This document shows, piece by piece, positions 1 through 9,017 of a stretch of DNA of 27,764 nucleotides. This DNA is from DASRTE01 sp035316885. GTDB lineage: Bacteria; Actinomycetota; Actinomycetes; Jiangellales; Jiangellaceae. The stretch lies in assembly GCA_035316885.1 (NCBI GenBank), contig DATHII010000281.1, forward strand, positions 1 through 27,764. Direction: 5' to 3'. Every line of letters begins with the position of its first letter. Within the stretch, counting starts at the first letter, position 1. The notes beneath the pieces are model-generated. The model had not been told where the DNA came from, did no database searches, and saw only the letters and a program-made list of their open reading frames with translations. A program made the translations under genes and the position numbers.

Positions 1-1156
1 CGACGTCGTCGCCCTCGACCTCGGCGTAGATGTCGACCTTGTCGGCCCCCGAGTGCTTGGCCGCGTTGACGGCGGCCTCACGCGCCGCCTTGAGCATCGC
101 CCGGATCCGGTCGTCGATGCCGGTGTCGCCGACAGTGACGATCTCGACGGGAACACCGTGGAAGTCTTCCACCTCGGCCGCGGCCTTCTTGAGCGCGGCT
201 GCGAACGATGACTCGTCGTCGGCGAGGTCGTCGTAGAGCCAGCCACGAAGGTCCCGCTCCTGGCCGCGGGCGAGCCGGACCACCTCGCGCGGGTCGTGCG
301 CGTGCTTCTGGATCAGGGCGAGCGTCTGCAGCACCGAGTCGTGCAGGTGTGCGGCCACGTCGGCCCGCTCCTGCGAGACGATCCGCTCGTGCCGCTCGGA
401 CTCGAGGTCGCGCCACAGCCGCCACAGCCAGGGTCCCAGGATCAGTGCGAGCCCGACGACGACGGCACCCACGCCGAGAAGGCTGTCCAGCGTCGCCTCC
501 AACTGGCCCTGCCCGACCAGGAACGCCACGACTCCCGCGACGATCACTGCCGCTCCGGCGGCCAGCCGGAAGATCGCGACGGCGCCACCCTTGCCGACCA
601 ACGGCGCCAGCCAGGGTGCACGGGGCGAGAGCGCAAACATCCGCCGACGCTCCTGCTCGTCGGCCGTGCGCCAGATCAGCGCGACACCGAGTCCGGCGAG
701 CAGTATGGGAACAAACACCGTCGGGCTGATTCCCAGCGGCGTCTGCTGCACCAGCAGGGCGAGCCCAACGCCGAGCAGGCAGAGGGCGACAAGCTGCCCC
801 AGGTCGCCTTTGCGCGGAGCCCTCAGCCGACGTCTACGCTTGCCCGCCCTGGTGGCGGCGGCGATCCCGGCCGGCGCCTGCTCGTCGGCCTGCCGGGCAA
901 CCGTCTGGTCCAGCGGTGTGAAGATCCACAAGCCCAGGTAGAGCACGATGCCGAAGCCGCTCAGTGCCGCCAGCAGGGCGAACGTGATGCGCACCGCAAG
1001 CGGCTGCACGCCCAGGTGAACCGCAAGCCCGGACGCGACGCCGCCCACCAGCCGACCGTCGGAACGACGAACGAACCGTGGCGGCGCACCGGGACCGCCG
1101 GCGCCCGGCAGCGGCGGCACCTGGCCGCGGGCGTACGGCGTCGACGTCGTGCTCAC
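1..1156 (-). CDS. PspC-domain two-component sensor histidine kinase (3' end cut off by window edge)
   Basis: Partial gene: 385 codons are visible and the C-terminus lies beyond base 1. The GTG start at 1156 gives an N-terminal PspC domain (about residues 27-84, with RRSDGRLVGGVASGLA), further hydrophobic membrane segments up to about residue 245, and then a HisKA_3-type dimerisation region with HLHDSVLQTL. The likely phosphorylated histidine is His272. The N box of the ATPase domain (VNAAKHSG, Asn364) is present; the G boxes are lost past the edge. The family normally pairs with a LuxR/NarL-type response regulator, which would be expected just outside the window. It diverges from a second PspC-domain gene at 1289, and such pairs are common in actinobacteria. 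Role inferred: membrane sensing of envelope stress. Confidence in the family is high; the signal is unknown. Confidence 0.93.
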   Translation of the reverse strand, partial: MSTTSTPYARGQVPPLPGAGGPGAPPRFVRRSDGRLVGGVASGLAVHLGVQPLAVRITFALLAALSGFGIVLYLGLWIFTPLDQTVARQADEQAPAGIAAATRAGKRRRRLRAPRKGDLGQLVALCLLGVGLALLVQQTPLGISPTVFVPILLAGLGVALIWRTADEQERRRMFALSPRAPWLAPLVGKGGAVAIFRLAAGAAVIVAGVVAFLVGQGQLEATLDSLLGVGAVVVGLALILGPWLWRLWRDLESERHERIVSQERADVAAHLHDSVLQTLALIQKHAHDPREVVRLARGQERDLRGWLYDDLADDESSFAAALKKAAAEVEDFHGVPVEIVTVGDTGIDDRIRAMLKAAREAAVNAAKHSGADKVDIYAEVEGDDV

Positions 1157-1288
1157 CCGTCGATGGTCACACGCGCGGGCCCGTTCCCGCCACGAGGGAG
1201 ACCCCGGCACCATCCCCGAGGGCGATCCAGGGTCGGGCAAGGGTGATCCCCGATGGTGGCCCGGGAACTGTGCGGGCACGATCGAGGC

Positions 1289-2770
1289 ATGAACGACGCT
1301 CCCACGACGCCGCTGTCGAACCCGGGTGCGGCCCCACCGCCTCCACCGAGGCTCGGCGCCGAGCTGCACGGGCTGCGCCGTAGCCAGTCCGACCGGGTCG
1401 TGGCGGGGGTCCTCGGCGGACTTGGTCGCCGGCTGGGCGTCGATCCGCTCCTGCTGCGGATCGCCACGGTCGTCCTGGCCGTGTTCGGTGGCATCGGGAT
1501 CATGCTCTATGCGGCGGGCTGGCTGCTGCTGCCGGCCGAGGACGAAGACGGCTCTGTGGCCGAGCAGGCGCTCGGCCGGCACGACAGCGGTGGCCCGCGT
1601 ACCGCCTCCATCGCCCTGGCCGCGGCCCTCGCGCTGGTCCTGCTCGGCTCCGCGGGCGCGGTGATCGGAGGCTCGTGGGACGGTGTCGTCCTGCTCGTGC
1701 TGGCCGGGTGCGGGATCGTCCTCCTGCTCCGCCGTGACGATCCACGGGCCGGCGCCGACCTGGAGGACGCGGTCACGCCGAACACGTCCGGCGCCTTCAC
1801 CGACTACCCGGGGTTTCCCGACTACCCCGGCTTTCCGGGCTACCGGGGCTCGGCGTCACCGGTCACCTCGCGGGCGGACGATCCCGCGACCGCCGGCGCG
1901 GCAACCGCGACCCCCGACGACGCGGCGGACGCCGAGTCACCAGTGTCCGCGGACGCACCTGAGGTAGTACCTGATGCCGCAGCTGACGACCCACAGTCGA
2001 CCACGGCGCAGGAGCCCTCTGCCGCCAGGGAGACTGTCCCTGGCGAGCGGTGGTGGGCCCAAGACCTGCAACAGGACGACCCGCAGGCCTGGGCGACCCG
2101 CAACGAGGACTGGGATCCGTTCGCCGGGAGCGAGCCGCCGCCCGCACCGGCAGCCACCCGGCGACAGCGGTCCGCGCTGGGACCACTCACCGTCAGCGCC
2201 GCCGCTGTCACACTCGGCGCGCTGGCTGTCGCCGACGCCCTCGGTGCGAGCATCCCGCACGTGATATACCACGCCGCCCCCCTGGCTGTCGTCGGGCTGG
2301 GCCTGCTCGTCGGAGCGTGGTGGGGTCGCTCGCGCGGGCTGATCATCCTCGGCGTGCTGCTTTCTCTCGTGCTTGTGCAGGCCTTCGTCACCGACAACAC
2401 CGACTTCGACGAGAGCTACAGCCTCACCCCGACGACGCAGGCGGTCATTCCGGCCGGCACTCAGGAACACGGCGCGGGCAGCGTCAGGTACGACCTGTCC
2501 CAGGTGGCCTTCGCCGACGGCGACACCGCGTCCCTTGCCGTCGACCAGGGCGTCGGTGAGCTGGTGGTCATCGTACCTCCCGACGTGGACGTCACCGTCA
2601 ACGCCGATCTCGGCGTCGGCGAGATCCAGACGTTCGACGACACATCGGGCGGCATGGGTCAGGAGCGGCGGATCACTGATCTCGGCACGGACGGCCGCGG
2701 GGGCGGAGATCTCAGACTCGATCTCGACCTCGGGATAGGAAGCATCGAGGTGCGCCGTGAAGCGCCATGA
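1289..2770 (+). CDS. PspC domain membrane protein with LiaF-like C-terminal domain
   Basis: 493 residues from the ATG at 1289; an in-frame GTG at 1253 adds 12 residues unlike the family and is not favoured. Domains in order: PspC domain (about 28-86, with a hydrophobic helix ending in LLLP), two hydrophobic segments (about 105-147), a long acidic Ala/Asp/Pro-rich linker (about 150-300) holding a short tandem repeat, three or so membrane helices (about 305-380), and a C-terminal beta-rich region with the repeated theme 'GVGEL...GVGEI...GIGSIEV', as in LiaF / DUF2154-like domains. It diverges from the PspC sensor kinase and overlaps the start of the small membrane protein at 2757. Inferred role: membrane partner of the neighbouring kinase in envelope-stress sensing. 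The SD is weak. Confidence 0.9.
   Translation: MNDAPTTPLSNPGAAPPPPPRLGAELHGLRRSQSDRVVAGVLGGLGRRLGVDPLLLRIATVVLAVFGGIGIMLYAAGWLLLPAEDEDGSVAEQALGRHDSGGPRTASIALAAALALVLLGSAGAVIGGSWDGVVLLVLAGCGIVLLLRRDDPRAGADLEDAVTPNTSGAFTDYPGFPDYPGFPGYRGSASPVTSRADDPATAGAATATPDDAADAESPVSADAPEVVPDAAADDPQSTTAQEPSAARETVPGERWWAQDLQQDDPQAWATRNEDWDPFAGSEPPPAPAATRRQRSALGPLTVSAAAVTLGALAVADALGASIPHVIYHAAPLAVVGLGLLVGAWWGRSRGLIILGVLLSLVLVQAFVTDNTDFDESYSLTPTTQAVIPAGTQEHGAGSVRYDLSQVAFADGDTASLAVDQGVGELVVIVPPDVDVTVNADLGVGEIQTFDDTSGGMGQERRITDLGTDGRGGGDLRLDLDLGIGSIEVRREAP
1802..1837 (+). repeat. two 18-bp in-frame tandem repeats in the PspC protein linker
   Basis: Units 1802-1819 and 1820-1837 differ at a few bases and both encode DYPGFP. 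A degenerate third unit (GYRG) follows. The repeat lies in the low-complexity linker between the N-terminal PspC part and the later membrane helices. The copy number may vary between strains. Confidence 0.75.
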
Positions 2771-3938
2771 CGTCGACGTCCTCTCGCTCGTGTTCGGTCT
2801 TCTCTTCGTGGGAGTGAGCCTGATGTGGCCCCTCGTGCACTACGACGTCCTCGGACTGCCCGGCCTCGAGGTGGCGGCACCGGTTCTGCTCGTCTCGGTC
2901 GGACTCGCCGGACTGATGGCTTCGCTCGGACGGCTGCGCCGCGACCGCTGAGCGGGCCGTGTCGGGGTGGTCGGTGAACACGCCGTCCACCCCAAGGCCC
3001 AGGAACGTCGCGTACTCACTGAGCGGGTCGCCGAACGCCGCCACCTCCGGCCCACGTCGATGCGCCGGTGCAAGGAAGGCGTCCTCGTTCCGGAACGTCC
3101 AGACGTGCACTGCGAGTCCAGCCTCGTGGGCCCGCTCGACCAGGTGACCGGGTCTGCCGGCACCGTTCCGCGCACCCACCAGGTCCTTGCGCGGGCCGAG
3201 AACCTGCGCGTACGTCGACACCTCGCGCAACCCTCGCGGTGTGAGCAGGTCGTCGTCGGAGCCGACGAGTTGCACCAGGGGAGATGTGGTCTTCGACGCC
3301 AGGGCGCGAAGAGCGCCGGCGTCGAACGACTGGATGTAGGCCGGAAGTTGCGCGCCGGCCCGGCGCAGGGACACGAGTAACGGACCTTCGTGACGCAGGC
3401 CCAGTGCCGCGAAATGGGACGGCTGCTTGATCTCCGGATACACACCGATCAGTCGGCCCTGGCGTCGTGACTCAGCGAGAACCAGGTCGACGATCTCGTC
3501 GAAGGTCGGTACGTCGAACCGCCCGTCGTAGGCGCGGTTGTGTGCGCGGAGGTGGGGCAGGCGCTCCCGGGCACGCAGAAGCTTGAGCTCGGCCAGCGAA
3601 AAGTCCTCGACGAACCATCCGGTGACCTGTCGCCCGGCGACGGCCTTGGTTGTACGCCGATTGGCGAACCGCGGGTGTGTCGCGACGTCGGTGGTGGCGC
3701 CGATCTCGTTCTCGTGCCGGGCGACGAGCACGCCGTCGGCCGTGACCACGAGGTCGGGCTCGACGTAGTCGGCACCGAGTGCGATCGCCACCCGGTACGA
3801 CTCGAGGGTGTGCTCGGGGCGGTAGCCACTGGCTCCGCGATGGGCGATGACGAGCGGTCTGGCGCCTGGGGCACGGGCTGGCGGTGCCACCGGGCCCGCA
3901 GTCCACGTCGCCACGCTCGACACGTCTGAACCGAACAT
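2712..3938 (-). CDS. glycerophosphodiester phosphodiesterase (GlpQ-like), with an unusual antisense C-terminal extension
   Basis: Cleaves glycerophosphodiesters to glycerol-3-phosphate and an alcohol. The GDPD signature is clear: AHRGASGYRPEHT, then DYVEPDLVVTADGVLVARHENEI (metal and catalytic Glu, Asp and two His residues), later YPEIKQP and a C-terminal GVDGVFTDHPDTA. The ATG at 3938 is preceded by a GGGG-rich stretch. A GTG at 3992 in frame would add 18 residues but has no visible SD. No convincing signal peptide, so a cytoplasmic location is possible. The family normally ends just after the TDHPD motif, but here no stop occurs until 2712. About 80 further residues are antisense to the 64-residue membrane gene and to the end of the PspC gene. 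That tail is hydrophilic and low in pattern, as expected of reading a membrane gene backwards. It lies downstream of guaA on the same strand. Confidence 0.88.
   Translation of the reverse strand: MFGSDVSSVATWTAGPVAPPARAPGARPLVIAHRGASGYRPEHTLESYRVAIALGADYVEPDLVVTADGVLVARHENEIGATTDVATHPRFANRRTTKAVAGRQVTGWFVEDFSLAELKLLRARERLPHLRAHNRAYDGRFDVPTFDEIVDLVLAESRRQGRLIGVYPEIKQPSHFAALGLRHEGPLLVSLRRAGAQLPAYIQSFDAGALRALASKTTSPLVQLVGSDDDLLTPRGLREVSTYAQVLGPRKDLVGARNGAGRPGHLVERAHEAGLAVHVWTFRNEDAFLAPAHRRGPEVAAFGDPLSEYATFLGLGVDGVFTDHPDTARSAVAAQPSERSHQSGESDRDEQNRCRHLEAGQSEDVVVHEGPHQAHSHEEKTEHEREDVDVMALHGAPRCFLSRGRDRV
2757..2951 (+). CDS. small two-helix membrane protein
   Basis: 64 residues from the GTG at 2757, which overlaps the last 14 bases of the PspC gene. 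A GAGG about 6 nt upstream can serve as ribosome binding site, so the two are probably translationally coupled. Two hydrophobic segments (about residues 8-25 and 38-56) are separated by a short polar turn and followed by a basic tail (RLRRDR). Codon third positions are strongly G/C, as expected of a real gene here. No family was recognised. Position suggests an accessory subunit of the PspC system. The whole gene is antisense to the 3' extension of the phosphodiesterase frame at 2712-3938. Confidence 0.75.
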   Translation: MKRHDVDVLSLVFGLLFVGVSLMWPLVHYDVLGLPGLEVAAPVLLVSVGLAGLMASLGRLRRDR

Positions 3939-4016
3939 CACCGACGTGTCCCCACCGTGTCGCCGCCGGAAACCGCACGTGACGGGTGTCACAACGCCGG
4001 ACTCGGCCGGAGCCGC

Positions 4017-5564
<1,548 letters not shown>

Positions 5565-5571
5565 GTCCCCG

Positions 5572-5577
5572 AGCCTA
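5572..5577 (-). promoter_or_regulatory. candidate -10 box (TAGGCT) of a leaderless guaA transcript
   Basis: Read on the minus strand, TAGGCT is followed by 7 nt and then the GTG start of guaA, the spacing expected if the start codon is also +1. It matches the TANNNT -10 consensus of actinobacteria. No clear -35 was identified. Confidence 0.5.
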
Positions 5578-5612
5578 CCGGCGGCCCCTGGTGTCGACGG
5601 GCAACCAGTTCT

Positions 5613-6368
5613 CTAGTCGACGAGGGTTCCGCAGCTGATGTTGGCGGTCGCCGCGGTCATGGTCCGAGCCCGGTCCGACGCCACGAAGGCCGCCACGTGG
5701 CCCACATCTTCGAGGGTGGCCGCCCGCCCGAGCATCGTCGGCTCCTCGAGGCTGGCGACGAGGGCCTCGCGCCCGTCGAAGCCCTCGGGGATCGTCTCCG
5801 GCACGCCACCCGTCCGTAGCGTCACGACGCGCACGCCGTGGCGGCCGAGTTCGGAGGCCAGCTGCCGTCGCATGGACTCCAGCGCCTCGAAGGCGACCTG
5901 CAGGCCGCCCAGGTAGTAGTCGCGCATCGGGTCGCCCGAACCGCCGAAGATCAGGATCACGCCCGATCCCTGCCTGATCATGTGGCGAGCCGCGGCGCGC
6001 GTGGTCAGGAACGTCGTTCTCACGGCGGTCACGATCGGCCGTTCGAAGTCGTCGAGGGACATCTCGGCCATCGGCGTCCCTTGCACGTCGCCGTGCGAGA
6101 TCAGGTTGAAAGAGACGTCGATGCCGCCGGCCCGCGCCGCCACGGCATCGGCGTGCTCGTCGACCGCCCTGCCGTCGAGCGCATCGACCTCGGCGGTCTC
6201 GGCCACCCCGCCGGCGGCGCGAATTCGTTCGGCGACGTCATCGAGGTTTGTACGGGTGCGGCCGGCGAGGAAGATGGTTGCCCCCTCGCGGGCGAACGCA
6301 CGGGCGACCGCACCGCCGATCGCCCCTCCGCCTCCGTAGATCACAGCGTTCTTGCTCTCGAGCAACAC
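5613..6368 (-). CDS. SDR-family protein with replaced catalytic Tyr/Lys
   Basis: 251 residues with a Rossmann fold: nucleotide-binding glycine motif YGGGGAIGGA (11-20), NLISHG (88-93, equivalent to the NAG motif) and a C-terminal GRAATLEDVGHVAAFVASD, typical of the family. The active-site stretch reads FGGSGDP...YYLGGLQVAFEAL. Aligned on the conserved 'AALEAL' helix, the usual Tyr and Lys of YxxxK fall on Leu153 and Gln157. A standard ketoreductase mechanism is therefore unlikely, although Tyr151/152 are near. I believe similar GGFQVA-type sequences exist as a conserved subgroup, so this is probably not a decayed copy. The GTG start at 6368 has a strong SD (AGGAGGT, 5 nt spacing), which fixes the start. 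Substrate unknown. Confidence 0.88.
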   Translation of the reverse strand: MLLESKNAVIYGGGGAIGGAVARAFAREGATIFLAGRTRTNLDDVAERIRAAGGVAETAEVDALDGRAVDEHADAVAARAGGIDVSFNLISHGDVQGTPMAEMSLDDFERPIVTAVRTTFLTTRAAARHMIRQGSGVILIFGGSGDPMRDYYLGGLQVAFEALESMRRQLASELGRHGVRVVTLRTGGVPETIPEGFDGREALVASLEEPTMLGRAATLEDVGHVAAFVASDRARTMTAATANISCGTLVD

Positions 6369-6591
6369 GTCCTACCTCCTGTGTGGCGGCCCCTCCGGTA
6401 GCCGTGGCCTCTCACTCATGCGTCGAACGACCGAGGCGAGGATCGACAACCGCATCGGTTACCCAGGCGACCGATGCCTCTGGCCACTCCTACCCAAGAT
6501 CGGAGAAGCTCTCGCCGGAGTCGACTCAACCCGCGCGAACCGCGACGCCCCTGCTGCCACGCCGCAAGGTCACGAAGTCCGGCCGCAGTAT

Positions 6592-6597
6592 TAGGGT
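6592..6597 (+). promoter_or_regulatory. candidate -10 box (TAGGGT) of a leaderless transcript
   Basis: TAGGGT is followed by 6 nt and the GTG start of the LysE-family gene at 6604, the spacing of a leaderless start. The 235-bp divergent region 6369-6603 holds no other recognisable element. Confidence 0.45.
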
Positions 6598-6603
6598 CGC
6601 AGG

Positions 6604-7245
6604 GTGCCGTCGACGGATCACCTCCTCGCCTTCGCCGTCGTGTCCCTGGTGTTCGTCGCGATTCCCGGCCCGAGCGTCCTGTTCACCGTGAGCCGGGCGC
6701 TGACCCTGGGCCGTCAGCCTGCACTGCTGACGGTCGTCGGCAACGCGGGCGGCGTCTACCTGCATGTCATTGCGGTTGCGCTGGGCATCGGCGCGATCGT
6801 CGAGCGGTCGCTCGCCGTGTTCACGATCCTCAAGCTTGCCGGCGCGGCATACCTGGTCTACCTCGGCGTGCAGGCGGTCCGGCACCGCCGCCGCGCTGTC
6901 GCGGACATGCTGAACCACCCGGCCGCGCCGACCCGCAACCGGCGGGTCCTCGCCGACGGATTCATTGTCGGCGTCTCCAACCCGAAGAGCGTTGTGTTCT
7001 TCGCCGCGGTGTTGCCGCAGTTCGTCGACCCCACCGCCGGGCGGGTGCCGCTGCAGTTGCTCGTGCTCGGCATCGTCTCGATCGCCGCGGCACTCGTCTC
7101 GGACAGCGTGTGGGCAGTCGTCGCCGGTGCGGCACGCGACTGGTTCGGCCGGTCAGCCCGGCGGCTCGCCGCGATCGGCGGCGCCGGCGGCGTCGTGATG
7201 ATCGGGCTCGGGGTACGCCTCGCTCTCACCGGCCGTCAGGACTGA
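6604..7245 (+). CDS. LysE/RhtB-family amino acid exporter
   Basis: 213 residues, the normal length. Inner-membrane exporter of amino acids or derivatives; the exact substrate cannot be read. Family marks: IPGPSVLFTVSRALTLGR near the N-terminus, GAAYLVYLGVQA (about 85-96), GVSNPKSVVFFAAVLPQFVDP (about 122-142), and about six hydrophobic helices. The GTG at 6604 is the first plausible start and directly follows a leaderless-type box. It diverges from the SDR gene and is followed after 62 bp by the ABC exporter genes on the same strand. Confidence 0.92.
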   Translation: MPSTDHLLAFAVVSLVFVAIPGPSVLFTVSRALTLGRQPALLTVVGNAGGVYLHVIAVALGIGAIVERSLAVFTILKLAGAAYLVYLGVQAVRHRRRAVADMLNHPAAPTRNRRVLADGFIVGVSNPKSVVFFAAVLPQFVDPTAGRVPLQLLVLGIVSIAAALVSDSVWAVVAGAARDWFGRSARRLAAIGGAGGVVMIGLGVRLALTGRQD

Positions 7246-7307
7246 CCGCCACAAACTCGGGAAAACGGGGTGCGCGGTGTCGGTGGCGGTTCGTACCGTT
7301 GTGTCAC

Positions 7308-9017
7308 GTGCGCCCCGTTCCCTATGCCGACCCCGGCACCCCCGACACCCGCTCCCCCGTCCGGTTCCTGTTGTGGATCGCCAGGGGGCAGTGGCGTACC
7401 CTCGCGGTCGGCGTCACGCTCGGCGTGGTCTGGATGGTTGCACAGGCGCTCATCCCTTTCGCCATCGGCCGGGGCATCGACGAGGGCGTCGCCACCTCGG
7501 ATGTGGGGGCAACCGTCCGGTGGGCGCTGGTCATTCTGGCGATCGGGACCGTGCAGGCGGTCGTGGGCGTGTTGCGGCACCGGTTCGCGGTCTCCAACTG
7601 GTTGCTAGCCGCCTTCCGCGCGATCCAACTGGTCGTGCGGCACACGGCCCGTACCGGGCCGGCGCTGCCGCGTCGGGTCACAACCGGCGAGGTCGTCAGC
7701 ACGATCGCGAGCGACGCCATGCGCGTTGGCGGCCTGTTCGACGTAACGCAGCGCTTCATCGGCGCGGTGGTGTCCTATGCCGTCGTCGCCGTCATCCTGC
7801 TGCGCACCTCGATGCCGCTGGGTCTGCTAGTCCTGGTGGGAGTCCCGGTGCTCGTGCTCGGGTTGACTCCGATCCTTCGCCCCCTCCAGGCGCGCCAGGG
7901 CGACCAGCGTGAGGCACTCGGCCGGTTGACGGCGCTAGGCGCCGACACCGTCGCCGGCCTGCGCGTGCTGCGTGGCATCGGCGGCGAACAAGTCTTCTTC
8001 CGGCGCTACCGCGAGCGGTCCCAGGAGGTCCGTCGGACGGGTGTGCGGGTCGCGGGGACGCAGGCGACTCTCGACGGTGCGCAGGTCCTGCTCCCCGGAA
8101 TCTTCCTGGTGCTGTTGACCTGGCTGGGAGCCCGGTCCGTCCTCGACGGCCAGATCGGCGCGGGCGACCTGGTCGCGTTCTACGGCTATGCCTTCTTCCT
8201 GGTGATCCCACTGCGCACGGCCACCGAGGCGGCCGAGCGCGCCACCCGAGCTCTGGTCGGCGCGCGCCGGATCCTCGACCTGCTGGCCGTCGACCGTGAT
8301 GTCGCCGACCCCGACGCCGTGGTGGACGCACCGCTGGCCGGCGGGGTCCTCGTCGACGTGCGATCCGGTCTGGTCGTCCGGCCCGGCCTGGTCACCGCAC
8401 TGGTCTCCGCCGACCCGGCGCAGACAGTGGCGGTGGCCGACCGGCTCGGCCGGTTCGTCGACGACCACCTGGTCAGCCTCGGCGGGGTGCGTCTCGCCGA
8501 CCTGCCGCTGGCCGAGGTCCGCCGGCGGATCGTCGTCAGCGAGACCGAGCCACGCCTGTTCACCGGCACGCTTCGCGCCGCGCTGGCCCCGCACGGCGGC
8601 CTGGCCGACAGTACGGTGCTCGACGCCATCCGCACGGCGGCCGCGACCGACGTGCTCGATGCGCTCCCCGACGGCCTGGACGGCGAGGTCGAGGAGCGTG
8701 GCCGGTCGTTCTCGGGCGGGCAGCGCCAGCGGGTGGCCCTGGCCCGCGCGCTGGCGACCGATCCCGAGGTGCTGGTCCTCATCGAGCCCACCAGCGCAGT
8801 CGACGCGCACACCGAAGCCCACATCGCCGAGCGGTTGCACGAGGCTCGTCCCGGTCGCACGACCGTCGTCACCACGGCGAGCCCGTTGATGCTCGACCAT
8901 GTCGACGTCGTCGTGTGGTTCGAGGACGGCCGGGTCGCCGCCGAGGGATCCCACCGTGCGCTTCTCTCCGAGATCCCCGCCTACCGCGACACCGTCACCC
9001 GGGGGGAGGCGTCATGA
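7308..9017 (+). CDS. ABC exporter half-transporter with degenerate nucleotide-binding domain
   Basis: 569 residues from the GTG at 7308 (TACCGT box 8 nt upstream; the open frame continues further upstream but without family similarity). N-terminal exporter-type membrane domain (about 20-310, six helices, with TTGEVVSTIASDAMRVGGL) and C-terminal ABC ATPase domain. The ABC signature FSGGQRQRVALARA is intact (468-). Other ATP-site elements are lost. The Walker A region reads VSADPAQTV (366-374) with no GxxGxGKS/T; the Q-loop position has Glu; Walker B is VLVLIEP, with Ile in place of the Asp; the H-loop His is Ser525 (TTASPLML). It can donate a signature motif but probably cannot bind ATP normally itself. 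Its stop overlaps the next gene's start (ATGA), so the two form a heterodimer. Substrate unknown. Confidence 0.93.
   Translation: MRPVPYADPGTPDTRSPVRFLLWIARGQWRTLAVGVTLGVVWMVAQALIPFAIGRGIDEGVATSDVGATVRWALVILAIGTVQAVVGVLRHRFAVSNWLLAAFRAIQLVVRHTARTGPALPRRVTTGEVVSTIASDAMRVGGLFDVTQRFIGAVVSYAVVAVILLRTSMPLGLLVLVGVPVLVLGLTPILRPLQARQGDQREALGRLTALGADTVAGLRVLRGIGGEQVFFRRYRERSQEVRRTGVRVAGTQATLDGAQVLLPGIFLVLLTWLGARSVLDGQIGAGDLVAFYGYAFFLVIPLRTATEAAERATRALVGARRILDLLAVDRDVADPDAVVDAPLAGGVLVDVRSGLVVRPGLVTALVSADPAQTVAVADRLGRFVDDHLVSLGGVRLADLPLAEVRRRIVVSETEPRLFTGTLRAALAPHGGLADSTVLDAIRTAAATDVLDALPDGLDGEVEERGRSFSGGQRQRVALARALATDPEVLVLIEPTSAVDAHTEAHIAERLHEARPGRTTVVTTASPLMLDHVDVVVWFEDGRVAAEGSHRALLSEIPAYRDTVTRGEAS

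Noticed and set aside
296..1246. Long plus-strand open frame opposite the sensor kinase
   Set aside because: Low-complexity, Arg/Gln-rich shadow of the minus-strand kinase, which has clear PspC and HisKA_3 motifs.
2341..2356. GATCATC motif in the PspC gene as a fourth palindromic element
   Set aside because: Only the partial core matches, it is inside coding sequence and has no inverted partner at the right distance.
3976..3996. Imperfect palindrome GTGACGGGTGTCAC between guaA and the phosphodiesterase as a terminator
   Set aside because: Stem is very short with a tiny loop and no T tract; too weak to call.
6474..7307. Upstream extension of the first ABC subunit frame
   Set aside because: It overlaps the LysE-family gene in a different frame; the family-like sequence begins at 7308.
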